NCBI RefSeq assembly: GCF_052076145.1
Contig: NZ_CP197246.1
Coordinates: 1,426,001-1,490,000 of the forward strand
Length of the DNA: 64,000 bases
DNA from: Kitasatospora sp052076145
Lineage (GTDB): Bacteria; Actinomycetota; Actinomycetes; Streptomycetales; Streptomycetaceae
Reading direction: 5' to 3'
Below are positions 15,569-25,774 of the stretch, piece by piece (position 1 is the first letter of the stretch; the number at the start of each line of letters is the position of its first letter). The translations under genes and the position numbers were made by a program. Under the pieces are notes generated by a model. That model made no database searches and was not told the DNA's origin. It was given only the letters and a program-made list of their open reading frames with translations.

Positions 15569-17740
15569 ATGTCCCAGCGTCTCGAACACGTCGTCGTCCG
15601 GCACACCCACCGCGTCCCCTCCCCCACCGGGCCTGCCGGACAAGGGGGTGTTGCGGCGCGGCAGTTCGACGCCGCGCTGATGTCGGTGGGGTTCAAGCTC
15701 TCGGCGGAGCTGCTGGAGCGGCTGGCAGGGCTCGCCGAGGAGACGGTGGTCGAGACCGCCGCGCACACGCTGGGCGCCGTACGGGAGTTGGTCGGCGACC
15801 ACGTGCAGCACAATGTCTACTTCGTCGACTTCCCGGCCAACGTGCCGGACACGTTCGACTTCTGGATGCGCTGCATCGCCGGGGCACTCGCCGACGACGC
15901 GACGCGCGCGAGCACGCTCGCCCAGCTGCGCACCGGCGTGGTCGACCTGCTGACCCTCCCGTCGTACGGCAACTACCAGCACACGTACGCCGAGATGCTC
16001 GCCGCGCACGACGAGCTGATCGCCGCTGCGGGCGACCGGATGACCGTCCTGCACGTGGGCGCCGGCGTGGCCGAGGAGGCCACCGCCCTGTACCTGGCCC
16101 TGGCGGGCAGCAGCACGCCGCTGGGCGAGGAGGGCCTGCGCGACCTCGGGGTGCTCGCCGGGCACTGCGCGGACGGGCCGCAGCCCGAGGAGATCCCCGT
16201 CCGGGAGAACCGGGCCGTCGTCAACCGGGCCCGGCTCGACGCCGGGGCGGCCCTGCTGCTGGACACCGTCACCGACGTGCTCCGCCTGGCCTGCGCACTG
16301 TCGGACGGGGACGTGACCCTCGCGGAACCGACCCGGTTCCGCTCCCTCACCCGGCCGGTCCGCCGCGCGCTGCTCGCCGGGCTCGACGCGGTCGTCGCCG
16401 AGGCACCCGCCAAGCTCGGCGACGTCCTCGCGCACCGTGAGGCGTTCAAGCGCCTCGGCGAGCGGCTGCACCCGCACGAGTACCCGCGCTGGCCGCACGC
16501 GGCCGACGTGTTCGCCGTCGCCCGGGGCGAGTTGGAGGCCCGCACCTTCGACAGCCGGGTCGAGCAGCTGCTCGACGCGGGCGACGTCACCGGCGCGGCG
16601 CGGCTGCTGACGGCCGCGCCGGGCAGGCTGTTCCGTGCCCTGGACCGGCTGCTGCGCTCGTGCAGTACCCAGGACGAGCGCGACGCCGTCGTGGCCGCCG
16701 CCGAGCAGGTCGCGCCACAGGCCGCCGGGCGGATCCTGCTGTCGGTCCGCGAGCACCTCCAGAACCGGACCGAGACGACCAGCAGCAGCCGCATCTTCGT
16801 CAACCGCCTCGGCCGGGCCTGGGTGACGGCCGACACCCGCGCACCCCTGCCCGCGACCGAGCGCAAGCGCCTGATCGCCGCACTGGACGCGGAGACCCGC
16901 CGCCGCCTCCCGGCGCCGGGCCGGCTGCTGATCGACCCCGACGTCCTCGACGTCGCGCTCCCGCTCAGCGGCAAGGCGACGGCCGCCGGGCTCGGGGTGC
17001 TGCCCCGGGGGTCGCTCTCCCCCGTCCGAGGGGAGCTGCTCCGCTTCTTCGTCTACTGGAAGCAGGCCGAGCAGACCACCGACTTCGACCTGTCGGCGCT
17101 GCTCCTGGGCGCCTCGTACGAGACCGTCTGCTGGCTGTCGTACACCGAGCTCACGCAGTTCGAGGGCTCGCACTCGGGCGACATCACCGAAGCACCGGAC
17201 GGCGCCTCGGAGTTCATCGACCTGCGGCTGGCCGCCGTGCGCAGCACCTTCATCGTGCCGCAGGTCAACATCTACTCGGGGGAGGGCTTCGAGGAGGTCG
17301 AGGAGTCGTTCTTCGGCTTCATGCTGCGCGACGCCGAGCAGCAGGGGCGCCCCTTCGAGGCCCGTACGGTGCGGATGAAGTCGGAGCTTCGCGGTCCCGG
17401 CCGGGTCGCGCTGCCGTTGGCGTTCGTGCGCGGGCGTGACGGCAGCTGGCGGGCGAGGTGGCTGCACATGTACCTGAAGGGCGCTCCGGTCGCCAACCGG
17501 GTGGAGGGCAACCGGGTGTCGGTCGCGATGCTGCTGCGCAGCGTCGTCGAGCGGGACTACCTGACGGTCCGCCACCTCACCGACCTGATGGGCGGCGGCG
17601 CCACGACCACCACGCTGTGGGACGGCGGGGCTGCCCCGGACGACCCGGTCACGTACATCGGCCTGGCGCGCCCGGAGGGGCTGCACCCGGACTCGGTGGT
17701 CATCACCCCCGAAAATCTCCGCGACCTGATCCCCCGCTGA
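15569..17740 (+). CDS. Large TerD-like protein (SCO0854-like family)
   Basis: A 723-residue cytoplasmic protein. The N-terminal part (RLEHVVVRHTHRVPSPTG, FDAALMSVGFKLSAELLERLAGL) and a long helical middle resemble the MXAN_6230/SCO0854 family; the C-terminal ~230 residues include TTDFDLSALLLGA, FEGSHSGDITEAPDGASEFIDLRL and FIVPQVNIYSGEGFEE, which read as a TerD-type stress domain. Family members described with a RING finger have a Cys cluster near residue 130; none is seen here. The start ATG 15569 is chosen over GTG 15533, but neither has a strong ribosome-binding site. Role in tellurite/stress response is inferred from the domain only. Confidence 0.65.
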   Translation: MSQRLEHVVVRHTHRVPSPTGPAGQGGVAARQFDAALMSVGFKLSAELLERLAGLAEETVVETAAHTLGAVRELVGDHVQHNVYFVDFPANVPDTFDFWMRCIAGALADDATRASTLAQLRTGVVDLLTLPSYGNYQHTYAEMLAAHDELIAAAGDRMTVLHVGAGVAEEATALYLALAGSSTPLGEEGLRDLGVLAGHCADGPQPEEIPVRENRAVVNRARLDAGAALLLDTVTDVLRLACALSDGDVTLAEPTRFRSLTRPVRRALLAGLDAVVAEAPAKLGDVLAHREAFKRLGERLHPHEYPRWPHAADVFAVARGELEARTFDSRVEQLLDAGDVTGAARLLTAAPGRLFRALDRLLRSCSTQDERDAVVAAAEQVAPQAAGRILLSVREHLQNRTETTSSSRIFVNRLGRAWVTADTRAPLPATERKRLIAALDAETRRRLPAPGRLLIDPDVLDVALPLSGKATAAGLGVLPRGSLSPVRGELLRFFVYWKQAEQTTDFDLSALLLGASYETVCWLSYTELTQFEGSHSGDITEAPDGASEFIDLRLAAVRSTFIVPQVNIYSGEGFEEVEESFFGFMLRDAEQQGRPFEARTVRMKSELRGPGRVALPLAFVRGRDGSWRARWLHMYLKGAPVANRVEGNRVSVAMLLRSVVERDYLTVRHLTDLMGGGATTTTLWDGGAAPDDPVTYIGLARPEGLHPDSVVITPENLRDLIPR

Positions 17741-17831
17741 CTGCTACGGTTGGCACCGGCGAGGCCATGAACGGGCTTCCTTCTCAATCCAACTTGAAAA
17801 TAGTCCCTTCGCTCTCCTCGCCTTCGATGTC

Positions 17832-17862
17832 ACGCCGGGGTGCCGTTACGGCACCCCGGCGT
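17832..17862 (+). terminator. 14-bp perfect hairpin terminator
   Basis: ACGCCGGGGTGCCG (17832-17845) pairs perfectly with CGGCACCCCGGCGT (17849-17862) over a 3-nt loop. It lies about 90 nt after the TerD-like gene and before the next plus-strand gene. No U-tract follows, which is common in this group. Confidence 0.75.
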
Positions 17863-17917
17863 CGTCGTATCCGTCACCAGGCAGACCGGCAGACAGCGCG
17901 AGCAAGGATCCCGACCG

Positions 17918-18499
17918 ATGACCGACGTCGTACTCTTCCACCACGCCCAGGGGTTGACCACCGGAGTCGTCGCCTTCGCCGACGAGTTGCGCGCGGCCGG
18001 GCACACCGTCCACACGCCCGACCTCTTCGACGGGCGCACCTTCGACTCGATCGAGGAGGGCGTCGGGTACGCCAAGCAGGTGGGCTTCGGCGAGATCGTC
18101 GAGCGTGGTGTCCGGGCGGCCCGGCAGCTGCCGGAGGCAGTCGTCTACGGCGGGCTCTCGCTCGGCGTGCTTCCTGCCCAGATGCTGGCCCAGACCCGGC
18201 CGGGTGCGCTGGGCGCGCTGCTGCTGCACGGCTGCGTCCCGGTGGCGGAGTTCGGTACGGCGTGGCCCGACGGCGTGCCGGTGCAGGTGCACGCGGCGGC
18301 GGACGACCCGTTCTTCGCCGAGGACGCCGAGGCCGCCCATGAGCTGGTCGCCTGCTCGGCGACGGCGGAGCTGTTCCTGTACGCGGGGGACCAGCACCTC
18401 TTCACCGACCGCTCGCTGCCGGCGTACGCCCCGGAGGCCACCGGGCTGCTCACCCGGCGCGTGATCGACTTCCTCGACACCCTCCCGGCCGTCGCCTGA
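17918..18499 (+). CDS. Dienelactone-hydrolase-family protein
   Basis: A 193-residue alpha/beta hydrolase. It begins TDVVLFHHAQGLTTGVVAFADELRAAGH; the nucleophile elbow is GGLSLGV (Ser rather than the Cys of classical dienelactone hydrolase), the acid is in HAAADDPFFAEDAE and the His in AGDQHLFTD. I choose ATG 17918 with AAGGA upstream; the upstream in-frame region contains the terminator hairpin. Substrate unknown. Its stop abuts the kdpD stop on the other strand. Confidence 0.82.
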   Translation: MTDVVLFHHAQGLTTGVVAFADELRAAGHTVHTPDLFDGRTFDSIEEGVGYAKQVGFGEIVERGVRAARQLPEAVVYGGLSLGVLPAQMLAQTRPGALGALLLHGCVPVAEFGTAWPDGVPVQVHAAADDPFFAEDAEAAHELVACSATAELFLYAGDQHLFTDRSLPAYAPEATGLLTRRVIDFLDTLPAVA

Positions 18500-18524
18500 T
18501 CAGCCGGTGGCGGCCGGGAGGGTG
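18478..18524. terminator. Shared 14-bp terminator hairpin spanning two convergent stop codons
   Basis: CACCCTCCCGGCCG (18478-18491) is perfectly complementary to CGGCCGGGAGGGTG (18511-18524). The 19-nt loop contains the stop codons of both the dienelactone-hydrolase-like gene (18497-18499) and kdpD (18500-18502), which abut as TGATCA. Both arms are coding sequence. Confidence 0.65.
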
Positions 18525-21010
18525 AGCAGCATCGTGGTGCCGCCGCCCGGGGTGTCCTCCACCTCCAGGGAGCCGCCCATCGCCTCGGCGAGGCCACGGG
18601 AGAGCGCGAGGCCGAGGCCGACACCGGTGGTGTTGTCGGTGTCGCCGAGGCGCTGGAAGGGGAGGAAGACCCGGTCGCGGTCCTGCGGCGCGATGCCGGG
18701 GCCACGGTCGACGACGCGGATCTCCACCCGGCCCCGGAGGCTGCTGGCGGCGACCAGGACGGGCTCGCCAGGGGCGTTGTACCGCAGGGCGTTGGTGATG
18801 ACGTTGGCCAACACGCGTTCCAGCAGCGGCGGATCGGCCAGCACCGCCGGGGCGGTGTCCAGACCCAGCGGCTGGACGGCGGCGTCGGGCCGGGCGAGCG
18901 AGTCCATGGCCCGTACGAGCGCCTCGGCCGGCCGGATCGGTGCGAGGTGCAGGGTGAGGGCGCCGGCCTGGAGGCGGCTCATGTCGAGCAGGTTGTCGAC
19001 CAGCCGGGTGAGTTTGACGAGGGATTCGTCGGCCAGGTCGAGGAGTTCGGCCCGGTCTCGGGCGGAGAACTCGACCTCGGGGCTGCGCAGCGAGCCGACG
19101 GCGGCGAGGGCGGCGGCGAGCGGGGTGCGCAGGTCGTGGCTGACGGCTGCCAGCAGGGCGGTGCGCATCCGGTCGGCGGCCCTGATCGGCTCGACCTCGG
19201 CAGCGACGGTGGCGAGGCGGTCGCGCTCCAGCGCGGCGGCGACGTGGGCGGCGAAGGCCGTCAGCACCCGCTGGTCGGCGGCGGGCAGCCGACGGCCCGT
19301 CAGGACGAGCAACGCGTGGTCGCTGACCGGGACTTCACTCACAATACGATCCGGGGCCGCAGCAGTGCCGGCCGAGTCGGTGCGGGCGACGACCTCGCCC
19401 GCGACGCGGTCGAGCAGGGTGACGGAGTCCATGCCGAAGGCCGTCCGGGTCTTCTCCAGCAGCGCGGGCAGGGCCTTCGCGCCGCGCAGCACGCTGCCGG
19501 CAAGGGTGGAGAGCGTCTCGGCCTCGGCGGTGGCGCGGGCGGCCCGGGTGGTGAGCCGGGCGGCCCGGTCGACCACGGTGGAGACGGTGAGTGCGACGGC
19601 CGCGAAGACCCCCAGCGCGATGACGTTGTTGGGCTCGGCGACGGTGAAGGTGTGGACGGGCGGGATGAAGTAGTAGTTCAGCAGCAGGGAGGCGGCCAGT
19701 GCGGCGAGCAGGGCCGAGGCGGCGCCGCCCAGCAACGCGACCGCCACCACTCCGAGTTGGAGGACCAGCGTGTCGGTGGTGAGGTTGACGGCGGACCGGG
19801 CCTGGGAGAGGGCGGCGGTCAGCAGCAGCGGCAGGACGAGGCCCGCGAGATAGCCGGCGACGGCGCGCCGCCTGGAGTGGCGGCGGCCGAGGGCGGGCAG
19901 TCGGCCGCGCCCGGTGAACTCGTGGGTGACCATGTGGACGTCGATGTCCTCGGAGCGGTCGACCGTCGTCTCGCCGATGCCGGGGCCGGTGAGGAAGCGG
20001 TTGACCCGGCCGCGTCGGCTGGTGCCGAGCACGAGCTGGGTGGCGTGGTGGGCTCGGGCGAAGGCGAGCAGCGCGGTGGCGATGTCGTCGCCGACCACGA
20101 CGTGGTAGCTGCCGCCGAGGGTCTCCACCAACTGCCGCTGCTCGGCCAGGTTTCCGGGCGAGGCCCCGGCGAGGCCGTCGCTGCGGGTGACGTGCACCGC
20201 GAGCAGCTCTCCCCCGGCCGTGCGGTCGGCGATCCGGGCGGCCCGGCGGACGAGGGTCTCGCCCTCGGGCCCTCCGGTCAGGGCCACCACCACCCGCTCA
20301 CGGGTCTCCCACACCCGGTCGATATCGTGGGTGGCGCGGTAGTCGCGCAGGCCCTCGTCGACCCGCCCGGCGACCCAGAGCAGGGCGAGCTCGCGCAGCG
20401 CGGTGAGATTGCCGACCCGGAAGTAGTGGGAGAGCGCGGCGTCCACCTTCTCGGCGCGGTAGACGTTGCCGTGGGCCATCCGGCGGCGCAGCGCCTGCGG
20501 GGCCATGTCGACCAGCTCGATCTGGTCGGCCCGGCGGACGACCTCGTCGGGCACCGTCTCGCGCTGCGGGATGCCGGTGATCTTCTGCACCACGTCGTTC
20601 AGCGACTCCAGGTGCTGGACGTTGACGGTGGTGATCACGTCGATCCCGGCCGCCAGCAGCTCCTGGACGTCCTGCCAGCGCTTGGCGTTGCGGCCGCCGG
20701 GGGTGTTGGTGTGCGCGAGCTCGTCCACCAGCACGACGGCGGGCCTGCGGGCGAGGATCGCGTCGAGGTCCATCTCGGGGAAGTCGCTCCCCCGGTAGTG
20801 GCGGCTCAGCCGGGGCGTGACCTCCAGACCCTGGAGGATGTGCTCGGTGTGCCGTCGGCCGTGGCACTCGATGTAGCCGACCACCACGTCCGCGCCCCGG
20901 TCGCGCCTGCGGTGGGCCTCGTCCAGCATCCGGTACGTCTTGCCGACGCCGGGGGCCGATCCGAGGTAGACCCGCAACCGGCCCCGGCGGTTCGAGGCGT
21001 GCAACGTCAC
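18500..21010 (-). CDS. kdpD: KdpD, potassium-responsive sensor histidine kinase
   Basis: An 836-residue kinase with the full KdpD architecture: N-terminal KdpD domain with Walker A GSAPGVGKTYRML and VVLVDELAHTNTPG, a universal-stress-protein-like domain near residues 240-360, four closely spaced membrane helices (LAGLVLPLLLTAAL to VIALGVFAAVALTVST), a GAF-like segment, HisKA with AVSHDLRTPLAAALA, and HATPase_c with NALRYN and GVGLGLALSRG. The start GTG 21010 overlaps the kdpC stop (GTGA). It senses K+ limitation and osmotic stress. The usual partner kdpE is not downstream: the next gene is convergent. Confidence 0.95.
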   Translation of the reverse strand: MTLHASNRRGRLRVYLGSAPGVGKTYRMLDEAHRRRDRGADVVVGYIECHGRRHTEHILQGLEVTPRLSRHYRGSDFPEMDLDAILARRPAVVLVDELAHTNTPGGRNAKRWQDVQELLAAGIDVITTVNVQHLESLNDVVQKITGIPQRETVPDEVVRRADQIELVDMAPQALRRRMAHGNVYRAEKVDAALSHYFRVGNLTALRELALLWVAGRVDEGLRDYRATHDIDRVWETRERVVVALTGGPEGETLVRRAARIADRTAGGELLAVHVTRSDGLAGASPGNLAEQRQLVETLGGSYHVVVGDDIATALLAFARAHHATQLVLGTSRRGRVNRFLTGPGIGETTVDRSEDIDVHMVTHEFTGRGRLPALGRRHSRRRAVAGYLAGLVLPLLLTAALSQARSAVNLTTDTLVLQLGVVAVALLGGAASALLAALAASLLLNYYFIPPVHTFTVAEPNNVIALGVFAAVALTVSTVVDRAARLTTRAARATAEAETLSTLAGSVLRGAKALPALLEKTRTAFGMDSVTLLDRVAGEVVARTDSAGTAAAPDRIVSEVPVSDHALLVLTGRRLPAADQRVLTAFAAHVAAALERDRLATVAAEVEPIRAADRMRTALLAAVSHDLRTPLAAALAAVGSLRSPEVEFSARDRAELLDLADESLVKLTRLVDNLLDMSRLQAGALTLHLAPIRPAEALVRAMDSLARPDAAVQPLGLDTAPAVLADPPLLERVLANVITNALRYNAPGEPVLVAASSLRGRVEIRVVDRGPGIAPQDRDRVFLPFQRLGDTDNTTGVGLGLALSRGLAEAMGGSLEVEDTPGGGTTMLLTLPAATG

Positions 21011-21630
21011 TTCTGCTCGCTGAGTGCCTTGTTCAGGAGCACGACGTTGACGCCGGGCTCGCCGAGGAAGCCGAGCGATCGGCTCTCGGTGTACTCGGCG
21101 ACCAGCCCGGCCACCGTGTCGGCGGGCAGCTTGCGGGCCTCGGCGACGCGGGCGGCCTGCTCGTGGGCGTAGGCGACGGAGATCTGCGGGTCGAGACCCG
21201 AGCCGGAGGCCGTCAGCGCGTCGGCCGGGACGGCTGCCGGGTCGACTCCGTCGAAGGCGGCGACGGCGGCGCGGCGGTCGTCGACGGCCTTGAGCAGGTC
21301 GTCGCTGTTGGGGCCGAGATTGGAGGCGCCGGAAGACTTCGGGTCGTAGCCCGCACCGGCGGCGGACGGCCGGGGCTGGAACCACTGCGGGTCCGGCCGG
21401 GCCTGCTCCTTCGGGTCGTCGGGGTTCTTCTTCGGGAGGTCGTAGTTCTGGCCGATCAGGCTGGAGCCGATCTCCTTGCCGTCGGTGCTGACGATCGAGC
21501 CGTTGGCCTTGGCGGAGAACGCGACCTGGCTGACGCCGGTGACGAGCAGCGGGTAGGCGAGGCCGAGGATGACCGTCATCACCAGCAGCAGCCGCAGGGC
21601 GGTGAGGTGGGTGCGTACGGAAGTGGGCAT
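21007..21630 (-). CDS. kdpC: KdpC, K+-transporting ATPase subunit C
   Basis: A 207-residue subunit with one N-terminal membrane helix (ALRLLLVMTVILGLAYPLLVTGVSQVAF) and the conserved extracytoplasmic segments GSSLIGQ, SAAGAGYDPKSSGASNLGP, PADALTASGSGLDPQIS and LGEPGVNVVLLN. It stabilises the KdpFABC complex and supports K+ affinity. It is separated from kdpB by 11 nt and overlaps kdpD by 4 nt. Confidence 0.95.
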   Translation of the reverse strand: MPTSVRTHLTALRLLLVMTVILGLAYPLLVTGVSQVAFSAKANGSIVSTDGKEIGSSLIGQNYDLPKKNPDDPKEQARPDPQWFQPRPSAAGAGYDPKSSGASNLGPNSDDLLKAVDDRRAAVAAFDGVDPAAVPADALTASGSGLDPQISVAYAHEQAARVAEARKLPADTVAGLVAEYTESRSLGFLGEPGVNVVLLNKALSEQK

Positions 21631-21641
21631 GGTCTGCTCTC

Positions 21642-23746
<2,105 letters not shown>

Positions 23747-23747
<1 letters not shown>

Positions 23748-25408
23748 CAGTGGAGACCTTCCGCGATCGGCCCGAGAGCCAGCGCCGGGAAGTAGGTGAG
23801 GCCGACGACGATCAGGACGACGCCCGACAGCAGGCCCACGAACAGCGGCTTGTGAGTGGGCAGGGTGCCCGGAGTGGCGGGGACGGGCTGCTGCCGGGCG
23901 AGCGAACCCGCCAGCGCCAGCACGAACACCATCGGCAGGAAGCGGCCCAGCACCATCGCCAGACCCAGCGCCGTGTCGTACCACGGCGTGCTCACCGTGA
24001 TGCCGGCGAACGCCGACCCGTTGTTGTTGGAGGCCGAGGTGAACGCGTACAGCACCTCGGAGAAGCCGTGCGCACCGGAGTTGAGCATCCCCGCCCGCTC
24101 GCCGGGCAGCGCCATCGCTACACCGGTGCCGATCAGCACCAGCGTCGGCGTGGTGAGGATGTAGAGGGAGGCGAACTTCATCTCCCGCCCGCCGAGCTTC
24201 TTGCCCAGGTACTCCGGGGTGCGGCCGACCATCAGACCCGCCACGAACACCGCGACGATCGCCAGGATCAGCATCCCGTACAGACCCGAACCGGTGCCGC
24301 CTGGCGCGATCTCCCCGAGCATCATGTCGAAGACGGTCAGACCGCCGCCGAACGGCGTGTACGAGTCGTGGAAGGAGTTCACCGCGCCGGTCGAGGTCAG
24401 CGTCGTGGACGCCGCGAAGAGGCTGGAGGCCGCGACGCCGAAGCGCTGCTCCTTGCCCTCCATCGCCCCGCCCGCCGCCTGCAGCGCCGCACCGCCGTGG
24501 TGCGACTCCGCGAAGGTGATCAAGGTGGCCGAGGCGACCCAGAACAGCGCCATCACGGAGACGATCGCGTAGCCCTGGCGGTGGTCGCCGACCATCCGGC
24601 CGAAGGTGCGGGGCAGCGAGAAGGAGATCACCAGCAGCAGGAAGATCTCCAGCACGTTGGTGAAGCCGGTCGGGTTCTCGAAGGGGTGCGCGGAGTTGGC
24701 GTTGAAGAAGCCGCCGCCGTTGGTGCCCAGTTGCTTGATGACCTCCTGCGAGGCCACCGGCCCACCGGGGATCGACTGGGTGCCGCCGCCGAGGGTGGCG
24801 AGGTCGTGGAAGCCGTGGAAGTTCTGCACCACGCCGCCCGCGACCAGCACCAGCGCGAAGACGATCGAGACCGGCAGCAGCAGGCGCAGCACGATCCGCG
24901 TCAGGTCGACCCAGAAGTTGCCGACCCGGTCGGTGCGGTTGCGGGTGAAGCCACGGATCAGCGCCGCGACGACGGCGATGCCGACGGCGGCGGAGACGAA
25001 GTTCTGCACCGCCAGCCCGGCCATCTGCACCAGGTGTCCCATCGCGGATTCGCCGCTGTAGGACTGCCAGTTGGTGTTGGTGGTGAAGGATATCGCGGTG
25101 TTCCAGGCCTGGTGCGGCGCCATCTCCGGCACGCCCAGGCTGAGCAGCAGGTGCGTCTGGAGCCGGATCAGGCCGTACAGGAAGAGCACGGAGACGGCCG
25201 AGAAGGCCAGCACCGAGCGCAGGTAGACGGGCCAGCGCTGGTCGGCGTCACCGTCCACGCCGATGAGCCGGTAGAGGCCGCGCTCGGCTCTCAGGTGCTT
25301 GGCTGTGGTGAGGAGCTTGGCGATGTGGTCGCCGAGGGGGCGGTAGCAGAGAGCCAGCGCGCCCACCAGGGCGAGGGCCTGCAGCCAGCCCGCGAGGGTG
25401 GCACCCAT
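23747..25408 (-). CDS. kdpA: KdpA, potassium-binding channel-like subunit
   Basis: A 553-residue polytopic membrane protein. Selectivity-filter-like segments of the family are visible (SFTTNTNWQSYSGE, LGTNGGGFFNANSAHPFENP, ASTTLTSTGAVNSFHDS, TSASNNNGSAFAG). It forms the K+ pathway of the KdpFABC complex. It follows kdpF by a single base pair. Confidence 0.96.
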
Positions 25409-25409
25409 C

Positions 25410-25499
25410 TCAGAACTTCTCCGGGTAGATCAGCGCGACGACGAGGTAGCCGATGAGCGCGACAGCGACGATGAGACCTGCGACGTTCTCGGCACTCAC
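25410..25499 (-). CDS. kdpF: KdpF, small membrane subunit
   Basis: A 29-residue peptide starting VSAENVAGLIVAVALIGYL and ending YPEKF, a single membrane helix typical of KdpF. The start GTG 25499 overlaps the preceding 27-aa ORF by GTGA. Too short for most gene callers; position immediately before kdpA supports it. Confidence 0.88.
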   Translation of the reverse strand: MSAENVAGLIVAVALIGYLVVALIYPEKF

Positions 25500-25579
25500 A
25501 GCTTCTCCACCCCCCGAGCTATCAGGGCGATGACGGCGAACACGGCGACCGTGATGCCGACGAAGACGAGATCGAGCAT
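25496..25579 (-). CDS. 27-residue membrane peptide preceding kdpF
   Basis: ATG 25579 opens a 27-codon frame, MLDLVFVGITVAVFAVIALI continuing to ARGVEKL, a single hydrophobic helix with a basic end. It overlaps kdpF by GTGA, exactly as the later kdp genes overlap each other, and GGTGGAG precedes the start. Similar tiny peptides occur before kdpF in streptomycetes to my knowledge. It may be an extra small subunit or a leader peptide coupling translation. Confidence 0.65.
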   Translation of the reverse strand: MLDLVFVGITVAVFAVIALIARGVEKL

Positions 25580-25774
25580 GTGCTCCACCAACTGGTTCAG
25601 TGCTTGCCCGCCGGGCTCCGCGTACTCCGCAGTGGCCCGGCAGCACCGGCTGACGACCGGCGTGACCAGCCAATCAGCGGATTCCGGGCATGCCGGAGGC
25701 CCTGACGCCCTCCATACGGGGGGCACCAGGACCTTGACGGCGCCTTGACGCCGTCGGCGTACCTTCAGACAGCT

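Noticed and set aside
15263..17686. 807-codon minus-strand frame opposite the TerD-like gene
   Set aside because: It runs across two real genes, has no recognisable motif, and its composition is that of a shadow frame.
17782..17810. AT-rich patch (TTGAAAATAG) as an attachment site or promoter
   Set aside because: No integrase, tRNA or repeat copy is nearby, and no properly spaced -10 follows.
18947..21172. 741-codon plus-strand frame opposite kdpD
   Set aside because: It is antisense to a clearly conserved kinase; composition (Gly/Val/Asp/Arg-rich) is typical of a high-GC shadow frame.
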